A DNA stretch of 47,163 bases from Hyphomicrobiales bacterium. GTDB lineage: Bacteria > Pseudomonadota > Alphaproteobacteria > Rhizobiales > Beijerinckiaceae. Below, piece by piece: positions 35,729 through 44,386 of this stretch (position 1 is the first letter of the stretch; the number at the start of each line of letters is the position of its first letter). The notes beneath the pieces were generated by a model. The model saw nothing but the letters and a program-made list of their open reading frames with translations, did no database searches and was not told the origin of the DNA. The position numbers were made by a program, and so were the translations under genes. The stretch lies in assembly GCA_026400565.1 (NCBI GenBank), contig JAPLOV010000086.1, forward strand, positions 1 to 47,163, in the 5' to 3' direction.

Positions 35729-37540
35729 ATGGCCCGCAAACCTGCCCGTCGCATCAAGCCGTCCCAACTGCGTTCAAAGGCGTGGTTCGACAACCCGGCC
35801 AACATCGACATGACCGCGCTCTACATCGAGCGGACCATGAATTTCGGCCTGTCGCGGGACGAGCTTCAGTCGGGCAAGCCGATCATCGGCATCGCCCAGA
35901 CCGGCTCTGACATCGCGCCGTGCAACCGGCATCATCTGGAGCTGGCGCACCGGGTGCGCGACGGCATCCGCGAGATGGGCGGGGTGCCTTTCGAGTTTCC
36001 GATCCACCCGATCCAGGAAACCTGCAAGCGGCCGACCGCTGCGCTCGACCGGAACCTGCAGTATCTCAGCCTGGTGGAAATCCTCTATGGCTATCCGCTC
36101 GATGCGGTGGTGCTGACCACAGGCTGCGACAAGACCACGCCGGCCCAGATCATGGCCGCTGCAACCGTCGACATCCCGGCCATCGTGCTGTCGGGCGGAC
36201 CGATGCTGAATGGCTGGCATCAGGGCGAGAGAACCGGGTCCGGCACGATCGTGTGGAAGGCCCGGCAGATGCATGCGGCAGGACAGCTCGACGATGCGGG
36301 CTTTGTCGAACTGATTGCCTCATCGGCCCCATCCGCAGGCCATTGCAACACCATGGGCACCGCCTCGACGATGAACTCGCTGGCCGAGGCGCTCGGCATG
36401 TCGTTGCCAGGCTGCGCTGCCATTCCGGCCCCTTACCGCGACCGCTACGAGATGGCCTACCACACGGGCAAACGCATCGTGGAGATGGTCTGGGAGAACC
36501 TGACGCCATCGAAGATCCTGACGCGGGCGGCCTTCGAGAACACCATCGTCGTCAACTCGGCCATTGGCGGTTCGACCAATGCTCCCGTGCACATCAACGC
36601 CATCGCGCGGCACATCGGCGTCAAGCTCGACAATGACGACTGGCAGAAGCACGGCTACGAGGTGCCGCTCCTGGTCAACCTGCAGCCGGCCGGCGAATAT
36701 CTCGGCGAGGAATACTACCGCGCCGGCGGGGTGCCGGCCGTCGTCAACGAACTGATCAAGGCCGGGCTTATCAACGACGCCTCACTGACCGTGAACGGCA
36801 GGACGCTGCATGCCAACTGTCGCGGCCGCGAGACGATGGACGACCGCGTCATCAAGACGGTGGCCAAGCCGATGAAGGCCAAGGCCGGCTTCCTCAATAT
36901 CAAGGGCAACCTGTTTGATTCGGCGATCATGAAAACCAGCGTGATCTCGATGGAGTTCCGCGAACGCTATCTGGAGAACCCGAAGGATCCGAACGCGTTC
37001 GAGGGCACGGCGGTGGTGTTCGATGGGCCCGAGGACTATCACAAGCGCATCGATGATCCATCGCTGAAGCTGGATGCGAGCACGATGCTGTTCATCCGCG
37101 GCGTCGGGCCGATCGGCTATCCGGGGTCGGCAGAGGTGGTGAACATGCGCCCACCTGCCTACCTGATCAAGCAGGGCATCAACGCGCTGCCCTGCATCGG
37201 TGATGGCCGGCAATCCGGAACATCCGGTTCGCCATCGATCCTGAATGCCTCACCGGAAGCGGCCAGCGGTGGCGGGCTCGCCCTGCTCCGGACCGGCGAC
37301 CGGGTCAGGATCGACCTCAACGCCTGCACGGCGAACATCCTGATCGGCGAGGACGAACTGACTGCCCGCAAGGCCGCGCTGAAGAAGGCTGGCGGTTATC
37401 GCTATCCTGCCAGCCAGACGCCGTGGCAGGAAATCCAGCGCGGCATGGTCGACGAATTGAGCCATGGCATGGTTCTGAAGCCGGCCGTGAAGTACCAGCG
37501 CATCCACAAGACCAAGGGAATTCCGCGGGACAACCATTGA
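35729..37540 (+). CDS. IlvD/Edd family dehydratase
   Basis: A 603-residue iron-sulfur dehydratase. The three cluster cysteines are C65 ('DIAPCNRHH'), C133 ('TTGCDKTTP') and C206 ('[11 protein letters not shown]'), the arrangement of [2Fe-2S] members. Length and the opening '[20 protein letters not shown]' suggest the sugar-acid branch (xylonate/arabonate-type dehydratases) more than dihydroxy-acid dehydratase of branched-chain biosynthesis, but I cannot decide without alignment. AGGA precedes the ATG. It is the first of four tightly packed genes. A KDPG-type aldolase is encoded elsewhere in this window (11188-11838). Confidence 0.88.
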   Translation: MARKPARRIKPSQLRSKAWFDNPANIDMTALYIERTMNFGLSRDELQSGKPIIGIAQTGSDIAPCNRHHLELAHRVRDGIREMGGVPFEFPIHPIQETCKRPTAALDRNLQYLSLVEILYGYPLDAVVLTTGCDKTTPAQIMAAATVDIPAIVLSGGPMLNGWHQGERTGSGTIVWKARQMHAAGQLDDAGFVELIASSAPSAGHCNTMGTASTMNSLAEALGMSLPGCAAIPAPYRDRYEMAYHTGKRIVEMVWENLTPSKILTRAAFENTIVVNSAIGGSTNAPVHINAIARHIGVKLDNDDWQKHGYEVPLLVNLQPAGEYLGEEYYRAGGVPAVVNELIKAGLINDASLTVNGRTLHANCRGRETMDDRVIKTVAKPMKAKAGFLNIKGNLFDSAIMKTSVISMEFRERYLENPKDPNAFEGTAVVFDGPEDYHKRIDDPSLKLDASTMLFIRGVGPIGYPGSAEVVNMRPPAYLIKQGINALPCIGDGRQSGTSGSPSILNASPEAASGGGLALLRTGDRVRIDLNACTANILIGEDELTARKAALKKAGGYRYPASQTPWQEIQRGMVDELSHGMVLKPAVKYQRIHKTKGIPRDNH

Positions 37541-37573
37541 GGCGGGACAATCCTTGGGGAGGGACTTGCACCG

Positions 37574-37987
37574 ATGCCGGTCGAAGGGCTCTCGCACATC
37601 ACCCTGATCGTCGCCGACCTTGCGCGCACGGCGCGCCTGCTCGCCGACGTGCTCGGTGCGCGTCAGATCTATTCCTCCGGCAACAGGATGTTCTCCACGG
37701 CTCCGGAGATGTTCTTCGATGTGGGCGGGGTCTGGCTGGCGATCATGGAAGGCGAGCCCTTGCCGCAGCGCAGCTACAACCATGTGGCCTTCAAGATCCC
37801 TGATGCCGCATTCGACGAGTATCTGGCGCGGGTTCGGGCGGCCGGCGTCGCCATGCGAGAGCCGCGCACCCGGGTCCCGGGTGAGGGCCGCTCGATCTAT
37901 TTCCATGACTTCGACAATCATCTGTTCGAGCTTCACACGGGCACCTTGTCCGAGAGGCTGGAGCGATACGCGAAAGCCGGGCCATGA
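37574..37987 (+). CDS. fosX: FosX-family fosfomycin epoxide hydrolase
   Basis: A 137-residue VOC-superfamily metalloenzyme. It has the FosX pattern throughout: 'GLSHITLIVADL' (metal ligand H8), 'SYNHVAFKI' (H70), and 'GEGRSIYFHDFDNHLFELH' (E119 as third ligand). The glutamate E45 in 'STAPEMFF' sits where FosX enzymes carry their water-activating base, which distinguishes them from the glutathione-using FosA. It would open fosfomycin with Mn(II) and water. It follows the dehydratase by 33 bases with GGGAGGGA before the ATG and overlaps the next gene by 4 bases. Confidence 0.9.
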   Translation: MPVEGLSHITLIVADLARTARLLADVLGARQIYSSGNRMFSTAPEMFFDVGGVWLAIMEGEPLPQRSYNHVAFKIPDAAFDEYLARVRAAGVAMREPRTRVPGEGRSIYFHDFDNHLFELHTGTLSERLERYAKAGP

Positions 37988-38307
37988 GCGGCGAACTCCT
38001 GATCAAGCCGGGCGAGCCGGGCGATGCGGCGCTGTGGAGCACGGATGCGCGCGGTCGCAGCCATGCCACTGATGCCGACGAAGTCGGGCTGAGCGATGCG
38101 CTCGCAGACAGGCTGGAAGAGTGGCTCGATGCGCTGGATGGGCTGTTCGACGAGGATGTGCCCGGCCAGCGCGGTTTTGCCACGGACACTGAGCGCCGGG
38201 CCTTTGCCGCCGAGGGCCACGCCATCGCTGCCGCCATCCGCGAAGAACTGGGCGAGGACTGGGTCATCACGGTCGACTTCGCGCCATGGGACGGTGGTCC
38301 GGTGTGA
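37984..38307 (+). CDS. Hypothetical protein between fosX and GNAT gene
   Basis: A 107-residue acidic protein that I do not recognise. It contains a helical acidic centre ('LADRLEEWLDALDGLFDED') and ends 'EDWVITVDFAPWDGGPV'. It overlaps fosX by 4 bases (ATGA) and the following GNAT gene by one base (TGATG), so all three are translated together. No membrane segment or signal is present; it is probably cytoplasmic. Confidence 0.8.
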   Translation: MSGELLIKPGEPGDAALWSTDARGRSHATDADEVGLSDALADRLEEWLDALDGLFDEDVPGQRGFATDTERRAFAAEGHAIAAAIREELGEDWVITVDFAPWDGGPV

Positions 38308-38990
38308 TGACGGGCATGATCGCTGATCCGGCCCGCTGGAGCAGCCGACCGAAGCCCGCCCGGGTTGTGATGGACGGCCGCCATGTGCGGCTTGAGCCGC
38401 TCGATCCGGGCCGTCACGGCGAGGCGCTGTTCGCGGCGTCGATGGCACCGGGCGTCCAGGACCGGTTCCGCTATCTGTTTGATGACCGGATGGACCGGAC
38501 CGGGTTCGAGGGATGGCTGGAACGCAGCGCCGGCTCATCCGATCCACTTTTCTGGGCCGTGGTCGACAAGAGGACGGGCCGAGCCGAGGGCCGGCAGGCG
38601 CTGATGCGGATCGATGCCGGACACGGCGTCATCGAGATCGGCTCGATCCTGTGGGGCCCGGCCATGGCCGGCACGCGGCTCGCCACCGAAGCGCAGTTCC
38701 TGTTTGCCGGCCACGTTTTCGATGATCTCGGCTATCGCCGCTTCGAGTGGAAATGCGACGACCGGAACCTGGCTTCGAAGCGGGCTGCCTTGCGCTTCGG
38801 CTTTCGGTTCGAGGGGATGTTTCGCCAGCACATGGTGGTCAAGGGTCAGAACCGTGACACAGCCTGGTTCTCCATCATCGACCATGATTGGCCCGCTCTC
38901 AAGGCGCGCTACCTGGCTTGGCTCGATCCGGCCAATTTCGATGGCGAAGGCCGACAGCGACAACGCCTTCAGGACATCGACCCGGCCTGA
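38307..38990 (+). CDS. GNAT family acetyltransferase (RimJ/RimL-like)
   Basis: A 227-residue acetyltransferase of the RimJ/RimL type. The segments 'GRHVRLEPLDPGRHGEALFA', 'GTRLATEAQFLFAGHVFDDL' and 'RRFEWKCDDRNLASKRAALR' followed by 'FGFRFEGMFRQH' match that branch, which acetylates protein N-termini or small amines and sometimes confers drug resistance. It begins at the TGATG overlap with the unknown gene. Its 3' end overlaps the convergent ung gene by about 22 bases. Confidence 0.9.
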   Translation: MTGMIADPARWSSRPKPARVVMDGRHVRLEPLDPGRHGEALFAASMAPGVQDRFRYLFDDRMDRTGFEGWLERSAGSSDPLFWAVVDKRTGRAEGRQALMRIDAGHGVIEIGSILWGPAMAGTRLATEAQFLFAGHVFDDLGYRRFEWKCDDRNLASKRAALRFGFRFEGMFRQHMVVKGQNRDTAWFSIIDHDWPALKARYLAWLDPANFDGEGRQRQRLQDIDPA

Positions 38991-39703
38991 GCCTGGGTGC
39001 CGCCAGGCCAGTCGATCGGGGTAAGGCCCTTGCTGACCAGAAAGGCATTGGTGCGGCTGAACGGGCGCGAGCCGAGGAAATCGCCGCGAGCCGCCAGCGG
39101 CGAGGGATGGGCGCTCTCGATCAGCAGATGTCGCTCCCCGACCAGGGGTGCATAGGCTCGGGCCTTGTCCCCCCACAGGATGAAGACGGCGGGCTGCTGG
39201 GATGCAGCGACGGCGGTGATCGTCTGACGGGCCAGTGCCTGCCAGCCGAGGCCAAGGTGGCTTCCCGCCTTTCCGGCCTCGACGCTGAGGCTGGTGTTGA
39301 GCAGCAGAACGCCCTGCCGCGCCCAATCCGAGAGGTCGCCACGCTGGCGGGGTGCCGTTCCCAGATCAGCGCCGAGTTCGCGCAAGATGCGTTTCAGCGA
39401 CGCCGGCAGGAGGCCTTCGCCGGCCCGCGAGAAGGCAAGGCCGTGGGCATGCCCGGGTGTCGGATAGGGGTCCTGCCCGAGGATGACGACGCGCACCCGG
39501 TCTAGAGGGCACAGCCTGAGGGCTGCGAGCATCTGCTGCGGCGGGGGCAGCACCGGGTGCCCTGCGGCAAGGCGCAGGTCGAGGGCATGGCAGATGCGAT
39601 CTGCCTCCCCGTCAGTGAAGAACGGCAAGCTGCGCCATGCTGCGCTGGTGCTATCATCCAGAAAGGACGCAAGGGCACTCCTGCAGGGGCCCAGGTGCGA
39701 CAT
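38969..39703 (-). CDS. ung: Uracil-DNA glycosylase (family 1)
   Basis: A 244-residue DNA repair enzyme that removes uracil from DNA. Motif A 'GQDPYPTPGHAHGLAFS' holds the catalytic Asp, and motif B 'HPSPLAARGDF' the histidine and the Leu-type wedge region; 'GVLLLNTSLSV' is the uracil-recognition segment. A start at 39718 is an alternative. The 3' end overlaps that of the convergent acetyltransferase gene. Confidence 0.95.
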   Translation of the reverse strand: MSHLGPCRSALASFLDDSTSAAWRSLPFFTDGEADRICHALDLRLAAGHPVLPPPQQMLAALRLCPLDRVRVVILGQDPYPTPGHAHGLAFSRAGEGLLPASLKRILRELGADLGTAPRQRGDLSDWARQGVLLLNTSLSVEAGKAGSHLGLGWQALARQTITAVAASQQPAVFILWGDKARAYAPLVGERHLLIESAHPSPLAARGDFLGSRPFSRTNAFLVSKGLTPIDWPGGTQAQAGSMS

Positions 39704-39730
39704 TGCGGTGCCTGACATCGCTGATGGCTG

Positions 39731-41254
39731 TCAGTTCCGGGCCACGATGCGGCCTTCGACCCGCGCCGTGATGGTCCCAAGCCTTCGGGCATGGGTCATC
39801 ACATCATTGGCCATGAGCTTGCCCTGCACGTCGAGATCCTTGCCGCCGGGCGGGGTCAGGGCCGTGTAGCCATCGCCGCCACGCAGCATGAAGTCATTGG
39901 TGGCGACGCGGTAGGTCCGGGCCTCGTCGAGCGGCTGCCCTGCGACGAGGACCGAGACCACGCGAGAGCCAGCCGGCGCCTTGGGGTCATAGACCACCGT
40001 GAGGCCGGAGACCTGTGGAAAGCGCCCGGCGCGTTGCTCGACCTGGCTGAAGCCGTTCTCCAGCGCGGCGCGAACCGCCTTTCCGGTGATCTCGGTGACG
40101 ACGTTGCGGTTGCCGAAGGGCAATTCGCTGAGGATGTCGCGCCGGGTCAACCGGTGGCCAGCCGGATATTGCTTGTTGGCGCGGATGCCGCCGCCATTGG
40201 TGATGGCGATGTCGGCACCCGAGGTTTCCCGCAGCGCATCCGCCACGAGGTTGCCGAACGAGGTTTCTCCCGAGCGCACCGACGCGGTGCGCGAATCAAG
40301 GTCCGCTCCCAGCGTCGCGACATCGACATCCAGCTCGCGGGAGAGTTCGGCCTCATACTTGCGGACAATGGCCAGCATGTCCGGATCGGGCGTGACGGCC
40401 CGGCTGTCGTTGACACGGAAGGTCGGCGTCCAGGTCACCTGCCGCGATGCTCCCTCGCCGGTGATGGTGACGGTCAGGTCGATGGCCGTGACGTAGTTGC
40501 CCTCCTCGCTCGACTCGACCATCACCGTGCGGCCGTCATAGGCCACGCGCAGGTCATGGTCGTGGCCGGTCAGCAGCACGTCCACAAGGCGCGAGCGCAC
40601 GATCTCCTCATCGACGCGCTTGTCGGTGTGGGTCACGGCAACGATCAGGTCGGCACCCCCGCCCTTCAGGGCCTGAACCTGGGCACGCAGCGTCTCCATG
40701 ACTGGAAGGAACCGCAGGTCGCCGGAACTGGACACCTGCGGCGTGTTTTCGAGTGCGAGTCCGACCACGCCGACCTTGATCCCGTCAAACGCGATGATCT
40801 GGCTGTCCCGGTGGCCCGGCAGGATGTTGCCCGCCGCGTCACGGATGTTGGCGGCAAAGGTCGGGTAGGTCTGCTCGGAGATGCGTTTTGCATAAACCTC
40901 CTTGCCGAAATCGAACTCGTGATTGCCCGGTACGAACACGTCGATGCCGAGCTTGTTCTGCATCTCGACGATGTGGGCACCCTGGTCGAAGCCGGACATC
41001 AGCGAGGGCGAGTAGCAATCGCCGGCATGGGCGAAGAGCAACGGCACACCTCGGGCGCGCTCCTGCTTGACGATGGCGGCAAGGCGGGCATAGCCGCCCC
41101 GGCCGCGTTCCTCGCCGAGCTTGTAGATGTCGTTGACCAGCAGCAGCGTCAGCTTCGGCTGCGGGGCCTGCGCCAGCGCCTGGCCCGCGGTGACGGCGGC
41201 GGCGCCCGTGCCAGCGATCCAGCCCAGTGCCTTGCGGCGTGTCAGGTCAGTCAT
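39731..41254 (-). CDS. 5'-Nucleotidase / 2',3'-cyclic phosphodiesterase family, Tat-exported
   Basis: A 507-residue UshA-like metallophosphoesterase. A twin-arginine signal 'LTRRKALGWIAGTGAAAVTA' with 'GQALAQA' precedes the mature protein. The metallophosphatase domain has 'DIYKLGEERGRGGYARLAA', 'FAHAGDCYSP', 'VPGNHEFDFGKE' and 'VTHTDK', 'LTGHDHDL'. The C-terminal nucleotidase domain has 'ITNGGGIRANKQYPAG' and 'NDFMLRGGDGYTAL'. It would act in the periplasm on nucleotides. The motif normally seen as ND-H reads 'NDIYKL' here, a first metal-ligand region that departs from the usual H. ATG 41254 is chosen with AAGGGA upstream. Confidence 0.9.
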   Translation of the reverse strand: MTDLTRRKALGWIAGTGAAAVTAGQALAQAPQPKLTLLLVNDIYKLGEERGRGGYARLAAIVKQERARGVPLLFAHAGDCYSPSLMSGFDQGAHIVEMQNKLGIDVFVPGNHEFDFGKEVYAKRISEQTYPTFAANIRDAAGNILPGHRDSQIIAFDGIKVGVVGLALENTPQVSSSGDLRFLPVMETLRAQVQALKGGGADLIVAVTHTDKRVDEEIVRSRLVDVLLTGHDHDLRVAYDGRTVMVESSEEGNYVTAIDLTVTITGEGASRQVTWTPTFRVNDSRAVTPDPDMLAIVRKYEAELSRELDVDVATLGADLDSRTASVRSGETSFGNLVADALRETSGADIAITNGGGIRANKQYPAGHRLTRRDILSELPFGNRNVVTEITGKAVRAALENGFSQVEQRAGRFPQVSGLTVVYDPKAPAGSRVVSVLVAGQPLDEARTYRVATNDFMLRGGDGYTALTPPGGKDLDVQGKLMANDVMTHARRLGTITARVEGRIVARN

Positions 41255-41589
41255 CGGGTCCATCCCTTTTTCTTGCTGGTGGTGTTTGTGCAGGATGTCT
41301 GTGCAGGGTGCCTGTGCAAGGTGTCTGTGCAAGGTGTCTGTGCAGGGTGTCTGTCCGGGCAGCAACCCGGGGACGTCGCCTGGACACAGGCTCTTTGACC
41401 GGCGTGTCATCATCCGATTGTCGTGTGGCCTCGTAAAGACAATAAATGCGTCTCAAGCCGATGACGGCGTCGCTGTCGCAGGCGCGGACAGTGCTTAGAT
41501 TGCGCTGGACGGCGCCACGCCCAGATGACAATGACGGCAGATCATTTCCCGGCTTATCGCCCCGTGCGGACAGGTTTCGGACACGCGCC
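41255..41589. other. Divergent region between nucleotidase and hemH
   Basis: About 335 bases. The part next to the nucleotidase gene is a five-unit 13-bp tandem repeat (41288-41352). In-frame upstream extensions exist for both genes but cover the repeats and a promoter-like region, so I treat them as non-coding. I do not see a terminator or a small gene. Confidence 0.5.
41288..41352. repeat. 13-bp tandem repeat, five copies
   Basis: Units: GTGCAGGATGTCT (41288), GTGCAGGGTGCCT (41301), GTGCAAGGTGTCT (41314), GTGCAAGGTGTCT (41327), GTGCAGGGTGTCT (41340). Units 3 and 4 are identical and the others differ at one to three bases. The array lies 34 bases before the nucleotidase start codon, in its probable 5' leader. 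The unit length is not a multiple of three. Confidence 0.92.
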
Positions 41590-42654
41590 ATGAATATCAA
41601 TGTTCCCCTGGGAACGCAGACCAGCCCGGTGCGGCTGCCAGCGGACCACCGCCCGGTGAAGGCCGGACGCGTGGGTGTGCTGCTGATGAACCTCGGCACG
41701 CCGGAGGCGACCGACTACTGGTCGATGCGGCGCTATCTCAAGGAGTTCCTCTCCGACCGCCGCGTGATCGAGACGTCGCGCTGGATCTGGTGGCCGATCC
41801 TGAACCTGATCATCCTGACGATCCGCCCCGGCAAGAAGGGCAAGGATTATGACGCGATCTGGAACAAGGAACGCAACGAAGGTCCGCTGAAGACGATCAC
41901 CCGCAGTCAGGCCGAGCAGTTGCAGACGCGGATGACAGCGCTGGTGGGCGACAAGGTCGTGGTCGACTGGGGCATGCGTTATGGCTTTCCCGATGTGAAG
42001 GGCCGCCTGCAGGCGCTGCTCGATCAGGGTTGCGACCGCATCCTGCTGGTGCCGCTCTACCCCCAGTATGCCGCACCCACCTCGGCGACCGCCTGCGACC
42101 AGGCTTTCAAGGCCCTGATGGAGATGCGCTGGCAGCCGGCCGTTCGCGTCTCCCCGCCCTATCACGATGATCCGGTCTATATCCGCGCGCTGGCCGATTC
42201 GATCCGGGCGAAACTGGCCACGCTCGAATTCGAGCCGGAGGTGGTGCTGTGTTCGTTCCATGGTTCGCTGAAGGACTATCTGCTCAAGGGCGACCCGTAT
42301 TACTGCCATTGCCACAAGACCTGGCGGCTGCTGCTCGAAGAGCTGGGCTGGAAGCCCGATCGGTTGGTGATGACGTTCCAGTCGCGCTTCGGGCCGGACG
42401 AGTGGCTCAAGCCCTACACCGACGAGACGGTGGAAGCGCTGGCCAAACGCGGCATCAAGCGCATGGCCATCCTGGCACCGGGCTTCTCCGCCGATTGCCT
42501 CGAGACGCTGGAAGAGCTCGACGTCGAGAACCGCGAGATCTTCATGGAACATGGTGGTGAGCAGTTCGCCTATGTTCCTTGCCTCAACGACTCGCCCGAA
42601 GGCATGCAGGTGATCCAGGCCATTGCCGAGCGCGAGCTCAAGGGCTGGATCTAG
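41590..42654 (+). CDS. hemH: Ferrochelatase
   Basis: A 354-residue enzyme that inserts Fe(II) into protoporphyrin IX in heme synthesis. Family segments: 'VGVLLMNLGTPEATDYWSMR', 'LVPLYPQYAAPTSATACDQA', the catalytic histidine in 'VVLCSFHGSLKDYL', and 'MAILAPGFSADCLETLEELD' with the conserved glutamate. The start is taken at ATG 41590 ('MNINVPLG'), not at the in-frame ATG 41446. It is divergent from the 5'-nucleotidase gene. Confidence 0.96.
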   Translation: MNINVPLGTQTSPVRLPADHRPVKAGRVGVLLMNLGTPEATDYWSMRRYLKEFLSDRRVIETSRWIWWPILNLIILTIRPGKKGKDYDAIWNKERNEGPLKTITRSQAEQLQTRMTALVGDKVVVDWGMRYGFPDVKGRLQALLDQGCDRILLVPLYPQYAAPTSATACDQAFKALMEMRWQPAVRVSPPYHDDPVYIRALADSIRAKLATLEFEPEVVLCSFHGSLKDYLLKGDPYYCHCHKTWRLLLEELGWKPDRLVMTFQSRFGPDEWLKPYTDETVEALAKRGIKRMAILAPGFSADCLETLEELDVENREIFMEHGGEQFAYVPCLNDSPEGMQVIQAIAERELKGWI

Positions 42655-42795
42655 CCTCGCTGAAGGCAGGCTGGTGAGGCGGGGCCAGCACGGCCGCCCT
42701 TGTGCAATGAAGCACGGATGCCCAATGTAACGTCTGGTCGGCTGGCTCTGATCGCGCGACGCCCCGTCGCATGCCGGCCGTTTCTGGTGCGGCGC

Positions 42796-43827
42796 ATGAA
42801 CTTCCTGCTCTCCGGTTTCGAAATCGCGATCCTTGTCTTCGTGGCACTGGTGATTTTCACCATCGCGCGGGGCGTGCGCATCGTGCCGCAAGGCTTCAAC
42901 TACACGGTCGAAAGCTTCGGGCGCTATTCGCGCACGCTCGGCCCCGGCCTTGGCCTGATCGTTCCTTACGTCGAGCGCATCGGCCACAAGGTGAATGTGA
43001 TGGAGCAGGTGCTCGACGTGCCGAGCCAGGAGGCCATCACCAAGGACAATGCAGGGGTCAAGATCGACGCTGCTGCGTTCTTCAATGTGCTGGATGCCGC
43101 CAAGTCCTCCTATGAGGTTGCCGACCTCGAACTGGCGCTGATCACGCTGACCATGACGAACATCCGCACGGTGGTTGGTTCGATGGATCTCGACCAGCTC
43201 CTGTCGCACCGCGACGAGATCAACGAGCGGCTTTTGCGGGTGCTGGATGCCGCGGCCTCGCCATGGGGGATCAAGGTCAACCGCATCGAGATCAGGGACA
43301 TCCTTCCGCCTGCGGATCTTGCCGACGCCATGGCGCGGCAGATGAAAGCGGAACGCGAGAAGCGCGCCAACATCCTCGAGGCGGAAGGCAAGCGGCAGGC
43401 AGACATCCTGCGCGCCGAGGGCGAGAAGGCCTCGCAGATCCTCGCTGCGGAAGGCCGCAAGGAGTCTGCGTTCCGCGATGCAGAGGCGCGCGAGCGCTCG
43501 GCGGAGGCAGAGGCGAAGGCCACCAGCATGGTGTCGGAAGCCATCACCAAGGGCGATCTGGCCGCCGCTAACTTCCTGGTGGCCGAGAAATACATCGGGG
43601 CCATCCGCGAATTGGCAACGGCGCCGAACCAGAAGGTTGTGATCTTGCCGATCGAGATGGCCTCGCTCGCCGGCACGATCGGCGGCATCTCTGAGCTGAC
43701 CCGCGCGGTGTTCAACGACAGCGATGGCAAGAGTCTGGCCGCGCGGGCTCGGCCAGGACCGACTGTGCCGATCGTGCCATCGTCGAATGGGCCGAACACT
43801 GGCCGCAGCGGCGGGGGCGGCGCATGA
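42796..43827 (+). CDS. qmcA: SPFH/Band 7 membrane protein, QmcA-like
   Basis: A 343-residue stomatin-like protein. One membrane helix at 7-25 ('GFEIAILVFVALVIFTIARG') is followed by the SPFH domain ('RIVPQGFNYTVESFGRYSRT' to 'IRDILPPADLADAM') and a long coiled coil (about 175-245, 'ERSAEAEAKATSMVSEAIT'). Such proteins form large ring assemblies in the inner membrane. It overlaps the following nfeD-like gene by 4 bases, the usual SPFH-NfeD pairing. ATG 42796 is preferred over the in-frame 42700. Confidence 0.93.
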   Translation: MNFLLSGFEIAILVFVALVIFTIARGVRIVPQGFNYTVESFGRYSRTLGPGLGLIVPYVERIGHKVNVMEQVLDVPSQEAITKDNAGVKIDAAAFFNVLDAAKSSYEVADLELALITLTMTNIRTVVGSMDLDQLLSHRDEINERLLRVLDAAASPWGIKVNRIEIRDILPPADLADAMARQMKAEREKRANILEAEGKRQADILRAEGEKASQILAAEGRKESAFRDAEARERSAEAEAKATSMVSEAITKGDLAAANFLVAEKYIGAIRELATAPNQKVVILPIEMASLAGTIGGISELTRAVFNDSDGKSLAARARPGPTVPIVPSSNGPNTGRSGGGGA

Positions 43828-44270
43828 TCTCCGCGCTGGCCACCCTTGGGCCATGGGTCTGGATCATCATGGGCCTCCTGCTCATGCTGGTCGAGCTGCT
43901 GGTACCGGGCCTGTTCTTCATCTGGCTGGGGTTGGCCGCGCTGGCGACGGGGCTGGCTGTCGCGGCGCTTGGCCTTGGCTGGGCCAGTGCGGCGATGCTG
44001 TTCTGCGGCTTTGCTGTCGGCAGCGTGCTGGCCGGGCGTGCTGTGATGCGCCGCAAGGAAGCGGAGCCGGATGCCGCAACGAACCTCAATGCGCTGTCCC
44101 GTGACCTGATCGGCAAGACGGTCCGGCTCGATCAGCCTATCGAGAACGGCGAGGGCCGCATCCGGCTTGGCGATACGGTCTGGCGGGCGCAGGGCAAGGA
44201 TGCCGCTGCGGGCAGCAAGGTCCGGATCGTCGGGCTTGAGGGCTCTGCGCTCGTGGTCGAACCAGCCTGA
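43824..44270 (+). CDS. NfeD family membrane protein
   Basis: A 148-residue protein with two or three membrane segments ('IIMGLLLMLVELLVPGLFFI', 'AALATGLAVAALGLG') and a C-terminal OB-fold ('IGKTVRLDQPIENGEGRIRL', 'KVRIVGLEGSALVVEP'). NfeD proteins partner SPFH proteins in the membrane; this one starts within the last codons of qmcA (ATGA overlap). It belongs to the short NfeD type without a protease domain. Confidence 0.92.
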   Translation: MISALATLGPWVWIIMGLLLMLVELLVPGLFFIWLGLAALATGLAVAALGLGWASAAMLFCGFAVGSVLAGRAVMRRKEAEPDAATNLNALSRDLIGKTVRLDQPIENGEGRIRLGDTVWRAQGKDAAAGSKVRIVGLEGSALVVEPA

Positions 44271-44386
44271 TCGCAGGCCACCGCCTGGCACCGGTTACGG
44301 TCCATTAACCAACCTCATTTTATTTCTGTTAACCATGGTGGCCGTGCAATACGCCCAGCCCCTTCGATGTCGCGTGAACGGACGAG

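Noticed and set aside
41314-41352. CRISPR-like array
   Set aside because: Units of 13 bp are directly adjacent, with no spacers; it is a simple tandem repeat. No cas genes are present.
39791-41398. 535-codon plus-strand open frame opposite the nucleotidase gene
   Set aside because: It mirrors the nucleotidase coding frame; its composition is an antisense artefact of G+C-rich coding DNA, and the opposite strand has a complete family match and Tat signal.
41554-43854. 766-codon minus-strand open frame across hemH and qmcA
   Set aside because: It spans two well-recognised plus-strand genes and their intergenic region, so it is an antisense shadow.
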